From: Phaffia rhodozyma
Lineage: Eukaryota > Basidiomycota > Tremellomycetes > Cystofilobasidiales > Mrakiaceae
Reading direction: 5' to 3'
Length of the DNA stretch: 55,498 nt
Assembly: GCA_014706385.1 (NCBI GenBank)
Contig: JACGZH010000012.1
Coordinates: 1-55,498 of the forward strand
How positions within the stretch are numbered: the first letter of the stretch is position 1; every line of letters begins with the position of its first letter. Under the pieces are notes generated by a model. It was not told the DNA's origin. It worked only from the letters and a program-made list of their open reading frames with translations, and searched no databases. Below are positions 16,315 through 27,477 of the stretch, in pieces. The position numbers and the translations under genes were made by a program.

Positions 16315-16386
16315 GGGATGTTCGTATAATGGTTATTATTCCAGATTTCCATTCTGGAGACAGGTGTTCGATTCACCTACATCTCA
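16315..16386 (+). tRNA. tRNA-Gly(TCC), unit 2
   Basis: Same as the unit 1 gene. Confidence 0.94.
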
Positions 16387-16551
16387 TTTTTGTCATTTTT
16401 TTTTTTGCGCGTGGCGGGGGCGGAGGCGGGCAGTACAAGACACTGGGCGGACGGCGGCAAGACTCTGAGGCACACGACCGGGGCGTGGGAGGGGCTAGTT
16501 GGGTGGCGGCGTTGGTGTCTAGGGGTACGGGCCGGGCTGGGGACTATAACC

Positions 16552-16645
16552 GCCCTGTTAGCTCAATCGGTAGAGCGTCAGACTCTTACCCAGTCTCTTG
16601 ACAGTTGGCATCTGAAGGCTGGGGGTTCGACCCCCCCATGGGGCT
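16552..16645 (+). tRNA. tRNA-Lys(CTT), intron, unit 2
   Basis: Same as the unit 1 gene, 21-nt intron. Confidence 0.93.
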
Positions 16646-16873
16646 AGCTTCGTTTTTGTGTGTCGGTGTGATTTTTTTTTCTTTTCTGTTTCTGTTTCTG
16701 TTTCTGTTTTCGTTCTTTGTGTTTTTGTTTGCTGGCTTGGTGTGCGCTTGGTGGGCCGTCGACGGTGGAAGGGTGCATGGAGGGTTGAACAGAGGTGAGA
16801 GGTGGGTCGGCTGGTGGGTCGCGCGGGCATGTCTGACGATCTGGGCTGGTAGCACGGACAGACAGACACACAC

Positions 16874-16946
16874 GGGGATTTAGCTCAGTTGGCAGAGCGC
16901 AATCTTAGCATGGTTGAGGTCGTGAGTTCGATTCTTACAATCTCCA
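16874..16946 (+). tRNA. tRNA-Ala(AGC), unit 2
   Basis: Same as the unit 1 gene; G3:U70 present. Confidence 0.95.
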
Positions 16947-17148
16947 CTTTTTTGTGTCGTTTTTTTTGTGTTTTTTGGTAGTCTTTTTTTTTTTTTTCCG
17001 CCCGCTGCCTTTTTTGCACTCTCTTCTTTCGCTCTGCTCCTCTCGGTCATGCTCCGTCCTGCCCACCACATCACACACCATGTGTTGCACCGAGACAGGC
17101 CGGCTGCTGCGAGCACACTGGCCGACCGGCCGGACAGGCCTTCATCCA

Positions 17149-17241
17149 GGTGAGGTGGCCGAGTGGTCTAAGGCGCTGTGTTAAGGCTCTTTCTATGCCC
17201 CGCAGTCAGTAATGGCGCGAGTTCGAATCTCGCCCTCATCA
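17149..17241 (+). tRNA. tRNA-Leu(AAG), intron, unit 2
   Basis: Same as the unit 1 gene, 13-nt intron. Confidence 0.94.
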
Positions 17242-17412
17242 CTTTTTGTCCGGCCGGCACGGGCCGTGCCTCTCGGGTCTGCCTGGCCGGGCTGTGCTCT
17301 CAGGTGCGGTGCCATGGTAGTATGATGCCACGTTGCAACACTGCCACACCCCCTTGCTGTCTGCCGGTCCGTTTTGGACTGTGGACTGAATGAACAGACC
17401 GTACAGCATCCA

Positions 17413-17483
17413 ACAGCTGTGGTGAAATGGTATCATTGGTGCTTGCCATGCACTAGGCCGGGGTTCGATTCCCCGCGGTTGTA
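17413..17483 (+). tRNA. tRNA-Gly(GCC), unit 2
   Basis: Same as the unit 1 gene. Confidence 0.94.
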
Positions 17484-17670
17484 TCCTTTTTTTTTCTCGT
17501 CCCACACACCGATCGGCTCTGTGCTGGCGGGTGCACATCTGCCGATCGTCCGTGTTCGGTCTCGCCGGCTGGTGCGATGATGGTGTGTGCTGCCGTTCGG
17601 ACGAGCAGTGCGTCTGTACACAGGGGCAGGACACGAAGGACGTACCGACGCGCTCGGTGGACACCAACCG

Positions 17671-17743
17671 TCCTTCTTAGCTCAGTTGGTAGAGCGCGAC
17701 ACTAGTAATGTCGAGGTCAGTCGTTCAAATCGGCTAGCAGGAA
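17671..17743 (+). tRNA. tRNA-Thr(AGT), unit 2
   Basis: Same as the unit 1 gene, including T5:C68. Confidence 0.93.
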
Positions 17744-17953
17744 CATTCTTCTTTTTTTTTATTCTCCGTTCATTTCCGTTCATTTCTTCTTCTTCTTTTT
17801 CTGTTGTATCCTTCCCTGTCGTCCCGGCGGGCGTCTGGTCGACGCGTGCTCGTTAGGGTTCCGCACAAAGCAAGCACCACACCACACCACACACCACAAA
17901 CGACACCACAAACAACACCACAAACAACACCACAAACGCAGGGAAAGCATGCT

Positions 17954-18052
17954 GGTGAAGTGGCCGAGTGGTCTAAGGCGCTGTGTTTAGGTCTCTCTTC
18001 CGAGTCCAGACCGCAGTCAGTAATGGCGCGAGTTCAAATCTCGTCTTCATCA
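17954..18052 (+). tRNA. tRNA-Leu(TAG), intron, unit 2
   Basis: Same as the unit 1 gene, 19-nt intron. Confidence 0.94.
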
Positions 18053-18086
18053 TTCCTTTTGTCCCGGCCGGGGGGGCAGGGCAGCT

Positions 18087-18168
18087 GGGGATTTAGGCTA
18101 GTTGGTAAACTGGACGCTTCGCACTGTCGATCATGTGTCATTCCTGGGTTCGATTCCCGGAGTCTCCA
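18087..18168 (+). tRNA. tRNA-Ala(CGC), intron, unit 2
   Basis: Same as the unit 1 gene, 10-nt intron. Confidence 0.9.
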
Positions 18169-18337
18169 TCTCTTTTTGGTGTGTTTCGGTGTTTTTGTTT
18201 TATCTTGGCGTATTTGATTTCGTTGCATTTCATATGGTGTTGTGTGTCGTGTTGTGTGTCGTGTTCTGTGTGTCTTCTCTTGGTCTGCTGCCCACCGGCT
18301 TGTCCTCACCGCTCACCGAGCGGCGGCGTCCATCCAA

Positions 18338-18447
18338 GGCCGTTTGGCGGAGTGGTCTAACGCGGTAGCCTCGAACGAGTCCCCTCTGTGGGACGACGCG
18401 ACAGCTACTCTTCTCTGAAGGCGTAGGTTCAAATCCTACAGCGGTCG
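18338..18447 (+). tRNA. tRNA-Ser(CGA), intron, unit 2
   Basis: Same as the unit 1 gene, 28-nt intron, G73. Confidence 0.94.
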
Positions 18448-18589
18448 TCCTTTCTCTTTTTCTTTTTGCCCACTTCCGTTCTCTCTGCCTTCTGTCGCGT
18501 CGATCCTTCCTTGCTGTCTGTGTTTGCTGTCTCCGCATGCTCACACCCCGCCAGGCAGACAGACAGACGGGCTGACGGGCTGCCATCGT

Positions 18590-18683
18590 GCGTGATTGGT
18601 GTAGTGGTATCACGCCAAGTTTGGGCACACTTTCTGCCGTGCACATCTCTTGGAGGTCTTCGGTTCAATCCCGGAATCGCGCC
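18590..18683 (+). tRNA. tRNA-Pro(TGG), intron, unit 2
   Basis: Same as the unit 1 gene, 22-nt intron. Confidence 0.94.
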
Positions 18684-19199
18684 TTTTTGTTCGGCCCGTC
18701 TGGGCGGGTGGCGTGGTCGGTGTAGGGTTACTTGCTGTGTCAGTTGCTGTGTTACTTGCTGTGCTACTCATAGGATTACCCGCCACATAGCGTCCGCTGT
18801 TACCCTATGCTGTGTACTCTTTTTTTTTTCTTTTTTCTTTTTCCTCTCCCGTTTTTTCTTTGTCCTTTTTTTTCCTCTTTTTTCCTCTTTTTCCTTCTTT
18901 TTTCCCTTCTTTTTCCCTCTTTTTCCCCTCTTTTCCCTTTTTCCTTCTTTTCCCTCTTTTCCTTTTTTCTTCTTTTTTTTTTTCTTTTCTTCTTTTTTCT
19001 TCTTTTTTCTTCTTTTTTTCTGTCAACGATAGATGCATCAATATAGAAAGAGAAAAACATATGGCAGAAAGACAACAGCATAACAATGGCAACACAGTAA
19101 AACATAGCGAGAACACAACGAGAACACAACGAGAACACAACCATGCAATGCAATGCACCAGCAACACAGTGTCAACACAACAGAAACCAAACAAAAGAA
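18684..19199. other. Long spacer before Arg-ACG, unit 2
   Basis: No gene. Same hairpin, T/C tract and A-rich tail as 8990..9495, with different tract lengths and one more AACACAACGAG repeat. Confidence 0.8.
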
Positions 19200-19210
19200 G
19201 GCAAAGATCC

Positions 19211-19306
19211 TCGTAGTCAGACGCCTTACCGCTGGCCACTCGGCCAGAGCGAATGGGTGGTGGGACCACTAGACCAAGACGGGGTTCGAACCCGCGATTT
19301 CCTGAT
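19211..19306 (-). tRNA. Circularly permuted tRNA-Arg(ACG), unit 2
   Basis: Same permuted layout as 9507..9603: 3' half 19306-19271, 5' half 19245-19211. One base is missing in the D arm. The paired flanks (19354-19346 and 19208-19200) are intact. Confidence 0.87.
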
Positions 19307-19538
19307 GCATACAAGCTGGCAGCCGGCCATGACGACCGTTCCACCATCTTTGCCTTTAGCTTTCGTCTGGTTGTGTGGATGTATGGCCAAGTGGATGTGT
19401 GGGCGTTGGCTCTGCTAGGGTTATCCGAGGCGGTGGGCGTCCGGCCGATCCGTCCGATCGCCCATCGGATATCGGACGTCGGACGTCGGACGTCGAGCCC
19501 GGAGTACGGAGCCCGGCGGAGAAAAGGCCGTGTCGATC

Positions 19539-19622
19539 GGTCGCCTGGTCTAGTGGTATGACGCTTGCTTCACATCTCACCCGGTGCGCAATAGGTCGCC
19601 AGTTCGATCCTGGCGGTGACCA
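19539..19622 (+). tRNA. tRNA-Val(CAC), intron, unit 3
   Basis: Intact 84-nt copy, 12-nt intron. Confidence 0.92.
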
Positions 19623-19840
19623 TGACGTCTTTTTGCCCTCAGCACACGCCCACGATGGACAGACCGAGAGAAGCCATCGCAAGATAAGATGCATGATAAG
19701 ATACACAGCCAGCCGACAGAGATGGCAGATAAGATCGACAGACACGATCGATCGGCAAGAAAGAAAGAAGATAAGATGGCGATAAAGACAAAGACAAAAG
19801 ACAAAAGATACAAGATAAAAGCCAGGTCGGCAAAAGACAA

Positions 19841-19940
19841 GGCGCGATCCCGGGATTGAACCGAGGACCTCCGTCAGACACGTGTTTCATGCGAGCCAGC
19901 AAAGCCCGAAGACGGCGTGATACCACTACACCAATCCCGC
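19841..19940 (-). tRNA. tRNA-Pro(CGG), intron, unit 3
   Basis: Intact 100-nt copy. Confidence 0.92.
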
Positions 19941-20017
19941 CAGTGATCGCACAGGCCTGGCCGGTCAGTTTGTCGTCTCCAGCCGGCCGTCCGTCCGTCC
20001 GTCCGGGAGGCAAAAGA

Positions 20018-20116
20018 TACTCCATATGAGGTTCGAACTCATGATCCTTGTTAAGCACTAGAGGCACGGACGGCAACCTATAAGAACAATGCGATAACCA
20101 CTTCGCCCAATGGAGT
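20018..20116 (-). tRNA. tRNA-Ile(TAT), intron, unit 3
   Basis: 99 nt; has the same extra G before the D stem as unit 1. Confidence 0.9.
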
Positions 20117-20293
20117 AAGGTAAGCGTCGGTGGAAAAAGACGAGACATGACAAGACAGGAGACAGGACGAGACAGGACGAACAGGACGAGAGAAGGCCGC
20201 ACCGGACGGCACACGCCAGACCGGGCCGATCCGACAGAAGACGGCACAGGCGGCAGGAGGGAGGACGGGAAAAAGAGGGCGAAAAAAAAGGAA

Positions 20294-20376
20294 AGGTCCT
20301 ACTCAGATTCGAACTGGGGATTCGAGAAGGTGAGTCAATCAGAATCTCGCGTGATAACCAACTTCACCATAGAACC
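20294..20376 (-). tRNA. tRNA-Gln(CTG), intron, unit 3
   Basis: Same as the unit 1 gene. Confidence 0.92.
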
Positions 20377-20583
20377 GGTCGTTGTCGGCCTATTGCCCTC
20401 GCGAGTCTCGTTCCGGCGGTGTGTCCGCTGGCAAGGGTCCGTCGGCGCGTGTCCGCTGGCAGGTGTGCTTACATCGCTGGCCGACCTGTCCGCCCGCCGC
20501 ACGTGGCCCGGCCGGCATGACACGCACGCCGACCCGATACACACGGCCGACCCTATCACACAGCGGACATCGGAGCAAAAGCA

Positions 20584-20656
20584 AGCCCAAACGCGGATTT
20601 GAACCACGGACCTCACCGTTACGAGCGGCGCACTATAACCACTTAGCTATTCGCTA
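20584..20656 (-). pseudogene. tRNA-Thr(CGT) with disrupted acceptor, unit 3
   Basis: Body and CGT loop match the unit 1 gene, but the plus-strand sequence after TTCG reads CTATTCGTTGCC instead of GGCCTGG: a local duplication of CTATTCG replaces acceptor bases 1-3, so the first three acceptor pairs are lost. Likely inactive unless this is a consensus error. Confidence 0.7.
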
Positions 20657-20813
20657 TTCGTTGCCTGGTGCCCGTCGCCCGGTCGTGTTGTCTCTAAGGG
20701 TGTTGGTGTGTCGATGTGTTGGTGACCGGTGTGGTCAGGACCCGGCCCACACCGTCCGCTCGGCCAGACGTAGCCATCGAGGTCGACCGCCGGGGCGGCT
20801 GGGCAGTCAACGT

Positions 20814-20898
20814 GCCTGGGTATTTAGTGGTAAAACGTAGGTCTCATACCGTCACCCGATGTGATCCTCAGCCGCGAGTTCGATTCTCGCTCTGGGCA
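20814..20898 (+). tRNA. tRNA-Met(CAT), elongator, intron, unit 3
   Basis: 85 nt: one base missing at the start of the D stem and one in the intron compared with other units. Confidence 0.8.
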
Positions 20899-21139
20899 AC
20901 TCTTTTTTTTCCTCTTTTGCTGTGTTTCCCATCCTTCCTGATGGTTGGTGGTCGGCCGGGCTGGGCCAGGCGGAGGTGCGGTCGGATCCGGCCGTCAGAT
21001 GGGCTGAGCATGACGGCAGTGGAGTGGCGGCGGTGGCGGTGGCGGTGGCGTCGGCAGTGCTGATGACGACGACGACTGCTGCTGCGCAGAGTCCGCTTGG
21101 ACGAGAATCTATCCGGACAAACGGTGCTGGCACCATACC

Positions 21140-21226
21140 CGCCGCTTAGCTCATCTGGAAGAGCGTTGGTTTGTAAAGGATACACTTGTTCACCGAAGGC
21201 ACTCGGTTCGATCCCGAGAGCGGCGA
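21140..21226 (+). tRNA. tRNA-Tyr(GTA), intron, unit 3
   Basis: Intact, 14-nt intron. Confidence 0.95.
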
Positions 21227-21446
21227 TCTTGTTTTTTGCCTTTTGCTTTTTGTTCTTTTTTGTTCTTTTTTTCTGCCTTGTGGCTGCTTCCTCTTTGACT
21301 GCTAGGGTTCCTGCCTTCGGTCCAGTCCGGTCGCTCTCACGCAGCATGCGCACTGTCTCGGCCAGACGGGCGATGCGACCGATGACGTTCTCCCAGCTGC
21401 TGCTGCCGATGTAGTGGTCACCGGGGCAGGGCAAGCGATCATATCT

Positions 21447-21545
21447 GGCCGATTGGTGTAGTGGCTATCACAGCAGTTTTCGGTACTCGTCCGCAAGGTC
21501 GTCTTCGCTCGCTGCTGGTCGTCGGTTCGATCCCGACATCGGTCT
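21447..21545 (+). tRNA. tRNA-Arg(TCG), intron, unit 3
   Basis: Intact 99-nt copy. Confidence 0.92.
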
Positions 21546-21759
21546 AAATGTTCACTTTTTGTGTCCCCCTTTCTTTTTTGCCCTCCTTTTTGCCCTTCTT
21601 TTTCTCTGCACGCTCTCTCTGCACTCTGTTTCTATCGGCCGTTGTGTGGGTCACTGTCTGTCCGACCGGTCTGGCCTGTGTGCGCGTGTCCACCACGGTC
21701 GAGCCAGGTCGACACAGCTCCCTGTGGTGGGGCAGGCAGACGGGCGGGAAAACAAAAAA

Positions 21760-21833
21760 AGACCCATACCCGACTTGAACGGATGACCTCAAGATTTGGA
21801 ATCTTGCGCTGCTACCAACTGAGCTAATGGGTC
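21760..21833 (-). tRNA. tRNA-Trp(CCA), unit 3
   Basis: Intact 74-nt copy. Confidence 0.94.
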
Positions 21834-21990
21834 GCTTGCCCGGGGCCTCCGTGCCCAGAGGGTATGTCGAGCGCCCGGCTGGCTGGCCGTACAGACGGTG
21901 GCACCATGCGGCCGGCTTGCAGGCCTCCAGCACGGACGGCCGGACGGGGGCCAGGGAAAAAACCGAGGGAAAACGAGCAAAAAGACAATG

Positions 21991-22062
21991 TTGCCAAGGC
22001 CCGTCTCGATCAGGCGACCTCCGGGTTATGAGCCCGGCGCGCTTCCACTGCGCTACTTGGCA
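21991..22062 (-). tRNA. Initiator tRNA-Met(CAT), unit 3
   Basis: Intact 72-nt copy with A54, A60 and U1:A72. Confidence 0.95.
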
Positions 22063-22318
22063 TTGATGGGAGACCATGGCTGAGGAGTGTGTATGTGGTG
22101 TCGGCCGCAGGTCACGTGCCGGTGTCGATGTCAGTGTCGACGTCAGTGTCGATGCCAGTGCCAGCACCAGTGTCGATGCCAGTGCCAGCACCAGTGTCGA
22201 TGCCAGTGCCAACACCAGTGTCATTACCAATGCCAGTGTCAATGCCAGTCACACCATCGACTGGTGCGACCGACGGTACACCTGGCCATGGTCTGCCGGG
22301 TGGGCCTGACAGTCATCG

Positions 22319-22392
22319 GATCGATTAGCTCAGTTGGTTAGAGCGTGGTGCTAATAACGCCAAGGTCGCGGGTTCGACCCCCTCATTGATCA
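22319..22392 (+). tRNA. tRNA-Ile(AAT), unit 3
   Basis: Intact copy. Confidence 0.93.
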
Positions 22393-22648
22393 CTTTTTCT
22401 TTCTTTTTCTAATTTTCGCCATCTTTTTTTGCCATCTTTTTTGCACCCCTCCTGTTCTCGACCGTTGCGGTCTGTGTGGCATTGTTGTCGACTGGCACGC
22501 TCCATGGTGAGCGATGCAGTGTTGTGACGGTGTGACGATGTGGTGGTGCGGTGGCGACGATGGGAACGCAGATATACACCCGGCTGTGCTGGACAGTGTC
22601 CGACCAGACATGGGCCTATGGTGTCTGGGCTGGGCTGGGAGGCATCGT

Positions 22649-22735
22649 GCATGCTTGGTGTAGTGGTATCGCGCCATGTTAGGGTCTTTGCGCCTTGTCT
22701 CATGGAGGTCCTCAGTTCAATCCTGGGAGCGTGCC
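22649..22735 (+). tRNA. tRNA-Pro(AGG), intron, unit 3
   Basis: Intact copy, 15-nt intron. Confidence 0.94.
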
Positions 22736-22944
22736 TTTTTTCCTTTTCCTTTCGTTCTTTGTTTCCTTTTCCCGAGCGCTTCCTGTCGCTCTTCGTTGTT
22801 TTCTGCCACTTTTCACTCACTTTTTGCCACTCTCCGCCACTTTCTCGGCAGCAGACAAGCGATGTGTGCACCCGGTGGAGACGTCTCTGACGCATGGACA
22901 AGCTGTCTGGACAAGCTGTCTGGACACGGATGACAGCCATCAAG

Positions 22945-23016
22945 TCCTCAATTGTCTAACGGCTATGATAACCGCCTCTCACGCGGTAGGCCCGGGTTCG
23001 ACTCCCGGTTGGGGAT
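22945..23016 (+). tRNA. tRNA-Glu(CTC), unit 3
   Basis: Intact copy. Confidence 0.94.
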
Positions 23017-23245
23017 CTCTCTTTTGGTCTTTTCTTTTGCTCTCGTTTCTTTTTTCTTTTATTCCTTGTCCTTCTTTCCTTTCGTCTTTCTGTTTCGTCT
23101 TGTTTTTGTATGTCCGTTCTGACCACTGGTATCAGCGCTGGTGTGTGCCTTCGGGTACTGTGTGGTTGAATGCACGGTATGGGGTGCATGCACCGGCCAG
23201 CTGTCCAGCCACCTGGCGAGCGGACAAGGCTGACAATCAACCGAC

Positions 23246-23317
23246 TCTTGGATGGTCTAACGGTTATGATTTCCGCCTGTCACGCGGGAGACCGGGGTTC
23301 GACTCCCCGTCCGGGAG
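23246..23317 (+). tRNA. tRNA-Asp(GTC), unit 3
   Basis: Intact 72-nt copy with full acceptor. Confidence 0.95.
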
Positions 23318-23704
23318 CACTTTTTGCCTTTTGCTCCTCTCTTTTGTACTTGCATTTGTACTTGCATTTGCATTTGCATTTGCATTTGCATCTGCATTTG
23401 CATTTTTTCTTTCCATTCTCTTTTGCTGTACAGCTGTATGGTTGTCTTGCTTTGTTGTGTTTGTCCGTCGACGGCCATCGATCGTTATCTTTTTTTCTTT
23501 GGTCTGTATGTCTCCTTCTTTTTCTCTTTCTTTTTCTTTTGCTCTCTTTGACGGCGCATGTTTGGCAGCACACGCTCCGAAAGACGCACCGAGCACAGCA
23601 CAGCACAGCACAGCACGCCGACACGTGTGCGCTGGGCAGACCAACTGGCTGGATGGCTGTTGAGCACAGGCTATGGGCAGTCGATCGGCAGACCGAGACC
23701 ATAC
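23318..23704. repeat. Long Asp-Ser spacer, unit 3
   Basis: No gene; TTGCAT, pyrimidine and AGCAC repeats as in 3875..4259. Confidence 0.8.
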
Positions 23705-23787
23705 GCTGTCTTAATCAAGTGGTCTACGATGAGAGATTAGAAATCTCTTCCTCTTTGAGGGCGCAGGTTCGAATCCTGCAGACAGCT
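23705..23787 (+). tRNA. tRNA-Ser(AGA), unit 3
   Basis: Intact copy, U73. Confidence 0.92.
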
Positions 23788-24007
23788 TTCTTTTGCACCC
23801 TGTACTTTGCCACCGTGGCCTTTGCTCTTTTGTTTTTTTTTTTCTTCTTCTTCTCTTCTATGCCTTTGCCTATGTGTGTCTATGGTTGTCGTTCATGTAT
23901 GCATAGTACGCACACACCGGGCAGCCAGCCCAAACAAAAAAAAGACGGCCACACCATCGAAGCCATCCTCACTGACACACAGAGCGAGGACCGGAAAAAA
24001 AAAGGGA

Positions 24008-24093
24008 TGCCGTCAGCCTGAATCGAACAGGCGACCTTATGATTGCGGACAGATGTCTTCAGTCATACGCTCCACCAATTGAGCTATGACGGC
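24008..24093 (-). tRNA. tRNA-Phe(GAA), intron, unit 3
   Basis: Intact copy, 13-nt intron. Confidence 0.95.
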
Positions 24094-24288
24094 CGGTGAC
24101 AGTCAGCGCCGTCCATCAGGCCATGGCCCGTCTGGGTGGCTGTCGGGCCGTCGGGCCGTCCGGCTGGCACTCACTCGGTCGGTCTCAGCCGGGTCGGTGT
24201 GTGTGCTGACGCGGCAGGCAAAACATGCTGGGCACTGACCGTCGGCGTGTGCTCTCTGAGTGCTCGGACACAGCAGGCGACCATCCCA

Positions 24289-24361
24289 TGCCCTGTAGCT
24301 CAGTTGGTAGAGCGTGGAGCTGTTAACTCCAAGGTCTACGGTTCGAGCCCGTACGGGGCAG
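24289..24361 (+). tRNA. tRNA-Asn(GTT), unit 3
   Basis: Intact copy. Confidence 0.95.
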
Positions 24362-24546
24362 TCTTTTTGTCGTCTTTTTGTCGTCTTTTTGTCGTCTTTT
24401 CGTCTCCTCATTTTTTTTCCCTCTCCCTTTCCTGTGCAGTACTTCCCCTCTCGTCTTCTGCCGTCCATGAGGTGTGCGTGTTCTTGGTATGTTCTTGCGA
24501 TGGACATCATCCATCTTCCACCAGCATGCTCGGCCGGCAAGAAAAA

Positions 24547-24619
24547 AGGAGTCACCCGGGATTGAACCAGGGACCTGCTGGGTTGCAACCAGCCGCAACT
24601 ACCGCTGTGCTATAACTCC
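24547..24619 (-). tRNA. tRNA-Cys(GCA), unit 3
   Basis: Intact copy. Confidence 0.95.
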
Positions 24620-24891
24620 GTATGAGGCTGCCGCGCCATCGGACAGATCATCCACAGGCACGCTTGCACACATGCACACAGCACAGTGGCAGCCGCTTTG
24701 TCGTCCTGCGATCGAGTAGTGGCAGCTGTGGACGCAACATCGCCCGGTGCGACCAGGCCGGCGTCACAGATGCTGCATCTGCACAGAGAAAACAAAAGGA
24801 ACAAAGGAGCAGAAAAAAGAACAGGAAAAAAGAGCAAGAAAAAAGAGCAAGAAAAAAGAGCAAGAAAAAAGAGCAAAAAGAACAAAAAGAG

Positions 24892-24963
24892 TAGTCGCAC
24901 CCAGAGTCGAACTGGGGTCGTGAGTGTGTTAGACTCAAGTGATAACCGTTACACCATGCAACT
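24892..24963 (-). tRNA. tRNA-Val(AAC), unit 3
   Basis: Intact copy. Confidence 0.94.
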
Positions 24964-25154
24964 CTGATGACTGCCGGTCTCTGCCCAGTATCCTACTCAT
25001 CGACCAGGCACCGCTCGCTCCGCCGTCTGCCCGCCCGCCGCTGTGTGTCCATCGGTCGGCCGGCCCATCAGCCCGATCGTGCGACACCGGGACCATGCCT
25101 GCCGACAAGCTGGCCCTCAGACGAGGCAGCCCGGGGAGAAAACAAAAAGGATCG

Positions 25155-25227
25155 TTCCCCATCCGGGAGTCGAACCCGGGTCCTCAGCGTGAAAAGCTGA
25201 TATCGTAAACCGTTTGACCAATGAGGA
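25155..25227 (-). tRNA. tRNA-Glu(TTC), unit 3
   Basis: Intact copy. Confidence 0.95.
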
Positions 25228-25367
25228 CTAGTACAAGCACGCCGAATCGGTCGAGTCGTCTGCAGTCGTCTGCAGTCGTGCGCAGTCGTGTGCAGCCTGC
25301 TCCGTCGTGCGGTAGGCTGTGAGCGGGTGGCCGCCGGTCAGCATGCTTCCGACCGGACGGCAAAAAG

Positions 25368-25439
25368 TGGACCCAGCAGGGATTGAACCCGCGGCCTTTC
25401 GCATGCAAAGCGAATGTGATACCACTACACCATAAGCCC
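25368..25439 (-). tRNA. tRNA-Ala(TGC), unit 3
   Basis: Intact copy, G3:U70. Confidence 0.95.
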
Positions 25440-25588
25440 GTGTGGGATGGAGGCGTGGTGTGTCGGCCGGTGGGGCGAAGTGCGGTGCGGTGCGGTGAGG
25501 TGCGGCGAGGTGAGGTCTGGTATGATGCTATCAGAAACAGAGTCTTGGTTGCAAAACCACACGGAATCTCTCGGCGGGGGGCAAAAGA

Positions 25589-25670
25589 TGAACAGAGGGG
25601 GATTCGAACCCCCGCATCTTGCGATATCAGAACTTGAGTCTGACGCCTTAGACCGCTCGGCCATCTGTCC
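25589..25670 (-). tRNA. tRNA-Leu(CAA), unit 3
   Basis: Intact copy. Confidence 0.94.
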
Positions 25671-25766
25671 GGATGGGGTGCGTGAGGTGTGTGTGGGTGC
25701 GGGAGTGTGCGGGAGTGTGCGGGAGTGTGGGCGGGTAGAGCGAGTGCACCCTGCCCGGGCACACAC

Positions 25767-25852
25767 GCCCCGTTGGCAGAATGGTAACGCGTCTCCTTCC
25801 TACTGTCTGGTGAGAGAGGTGAAGATTCTGGGTTCAATCCCCAGGCGGGGTT
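25767..25852 (+). tRNA. tRNA-Arg(CCT), intron, unit 3
   Basis: Intact copy, 14-nt intron. Confidence 0.88.
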
Positions 25853-26042
25853 TCTCTTTTTTTGCGGCGGCGGCGTGGTTGGGGTGTGAGTGGGGTGTGA
25901 GTGGGGTGTGTGAGTGAATGTGAGTGAGAAGGTGGGTGAGAATGTGGGTGTACACGTGAGACGCTTGGTATGCTGGCGGGCTGTAGAGTGTGCACTGTAT
26001 GCGCAGGGTATAGGACTGATGTATGTGGACCCTCCCATCAAC

Positions 26043-26114
26043 GGGATGTTCGTATAATGGTTATTATTCCAGATTTCCATTCTGGAGACAGGTGTTCGAT
26101 TCACCTACATCTCA
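26043..26114 (+). tRNA. tRNA-Gly(TCC), unit 3
   Basis: Intact copy. Confidence 0.94.
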
Positions 26115-26282
26115 TTTTTGTCATTTTTTTTTTGTGCGCGTGGCGGGGGCGGAGGCGGTGGCAGTACAAGACACTGGGCGGACGGCGGCAAGACTCTGAG
26201 GCACACGACCGGGGCGTGGGAGGGGCTAGTTGGGTGGCGGCGTTGGTGTCTAGGGGTACGGGCCGGGCTGGGGACTATAACC

Positions 26283-26376
26283 GCCCTGTTAGCTCAATCG
26301 GTAGAGCGTCAGACTCTTACCCAGTCTCTTGACAGTTGGCATCTGAAGGCTGGGGGTTCGACCCCCCCATGGGGCT
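26283..26376 (+). tRNA. tRNA-Lys(CTT), intron, unit 3
   Basis: Intact copy, 21-nt intron. Confidence 0.93.
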
Positions 26377-26599
26377 AGCTTCGTTTTTGTGTGTCGGTGT
26401 GATTTTTGTTTCTGTTTCTGTTTCTGTTTCTGTTTTCGTTCTTTGTGTTTTTGTTTGCTGGCTTGGTGTGCGCTTGGTGGGCCGTCGACGGTGGAAGGGT
26501 GCATGGAGGGTTGAACAGAGGTGAGAGGTGGGTCGGCTGGTGGGTCGCGCGGGCATGTCTGACGATCTGGGCTGGTAGCACGGACAGACAGACACACAC

Positions 26600-26672
26600 G
26601 GGGATTTAGCTCAGTTGGCAGAGCGCAATCTTAGCATGGTTGAGGTCGTGAGTTCGATTCTTACAATCTCCA
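26600..26672 (+). tRNA. tRNA-Ala(AGC), unit 3
   Basis: Intact copy. Confidence 0.95.
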
Positions 26673-26878
26673 CTTTTTTGTGTCGTTTTTTTGTTTTTTT
26701 GGTTTTTTGGTAGTCTTTTTTTTTTTTCCGCCCGCTGCCTTTTTTGCACTCTCTTCTTTCGCTCTGCTCCTCTCGGTCATGCTCCGTCCTGCCCACCACA
26801 TCACACACCATGTGTTGCACCGAGACAGGCCGGCTGCTGCGAGCACACTGGCCGACCGGCCGGACAGGCCTTCATCCA

Positions 26879-26971
26879 GGTGAGGTGGCCGAGTGGTCTA
26901 AGGCGCTGTGTTAAGGCTCTTTCTATGCCCCGCAGTCAGTAATGGCGCGAGTTCGAATCTCGCCCTCATCA
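26879..26971 (+). tRNA. tRNA-Leu(AAG), intron, unit 3
   Basis: Intact copy. Confidence 0.94.
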
Positions 26972-27142
26972 CTTTTTGTCCGGCCGGCACGGGCCGTGCC
27001 TCTCGGGTCTGCCTGGCCGGGCTGTGCTCTCAGGTGCGGTGCCATGGTAGTATGATGCCACGTTGCAACACTGCCACACCCCCTTGCTGTCTGCCGGTCC
27101 GTTTTGGACTGTGGACTGAATGAACAGACCGTACAGCATCCA

Positions 27143-27213
27143 ACAGCTGTGGTGAAATGGTATCATTGGTGCTTGCCATGCACTAGGCCGGGGTTCGATT
27201 CCCCGCGGTTGTA
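27143..27213 (+). tRNA. tRNA-Gly(GCC), unit 3
   Basis: Intact copy. Confidence 0.94.
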
Positions 27214-27404
27214 TCCTTTTTTTTTCTCGTCCCACACACCGATCGGCTCTGTGCTGGCGGGTGCACATCTGCCGATCGTCCGTGTTCGGTCTCGCCGGCT
27301 GGTGCGATGATGGTGTGTGCTGCCGTTCGGACGAGCAGTGCGTCTGTGCCGACACAGGGGCAGGACACGAAGGACGTACCGACGCGCTCGGTGGACACCA
27401 ACCG

Positions 27405-27477
27405 TCCTTCTTAGCTCAGTTGGTAGAGCGCGACACTAGTAATGTCGAGGTCAGTCGTTCAAATCGGCTAGCAGGAA
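27405..27477 (+). tRNA. tRNA-Thr(AGT), unit 3
   Basis: Intact copy. Confidence 0.93.

Larger units (their letters stand above)
9727..19429. repeat. Repeat unit 2
   Basis: Complete unit with 34 tRNA genes, the cleanest copy overall. Lesions: Thr-CGT base 1, Asp acceptor (one base short), Arg-ACG D arm (one base short). Confidence 0.95.
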
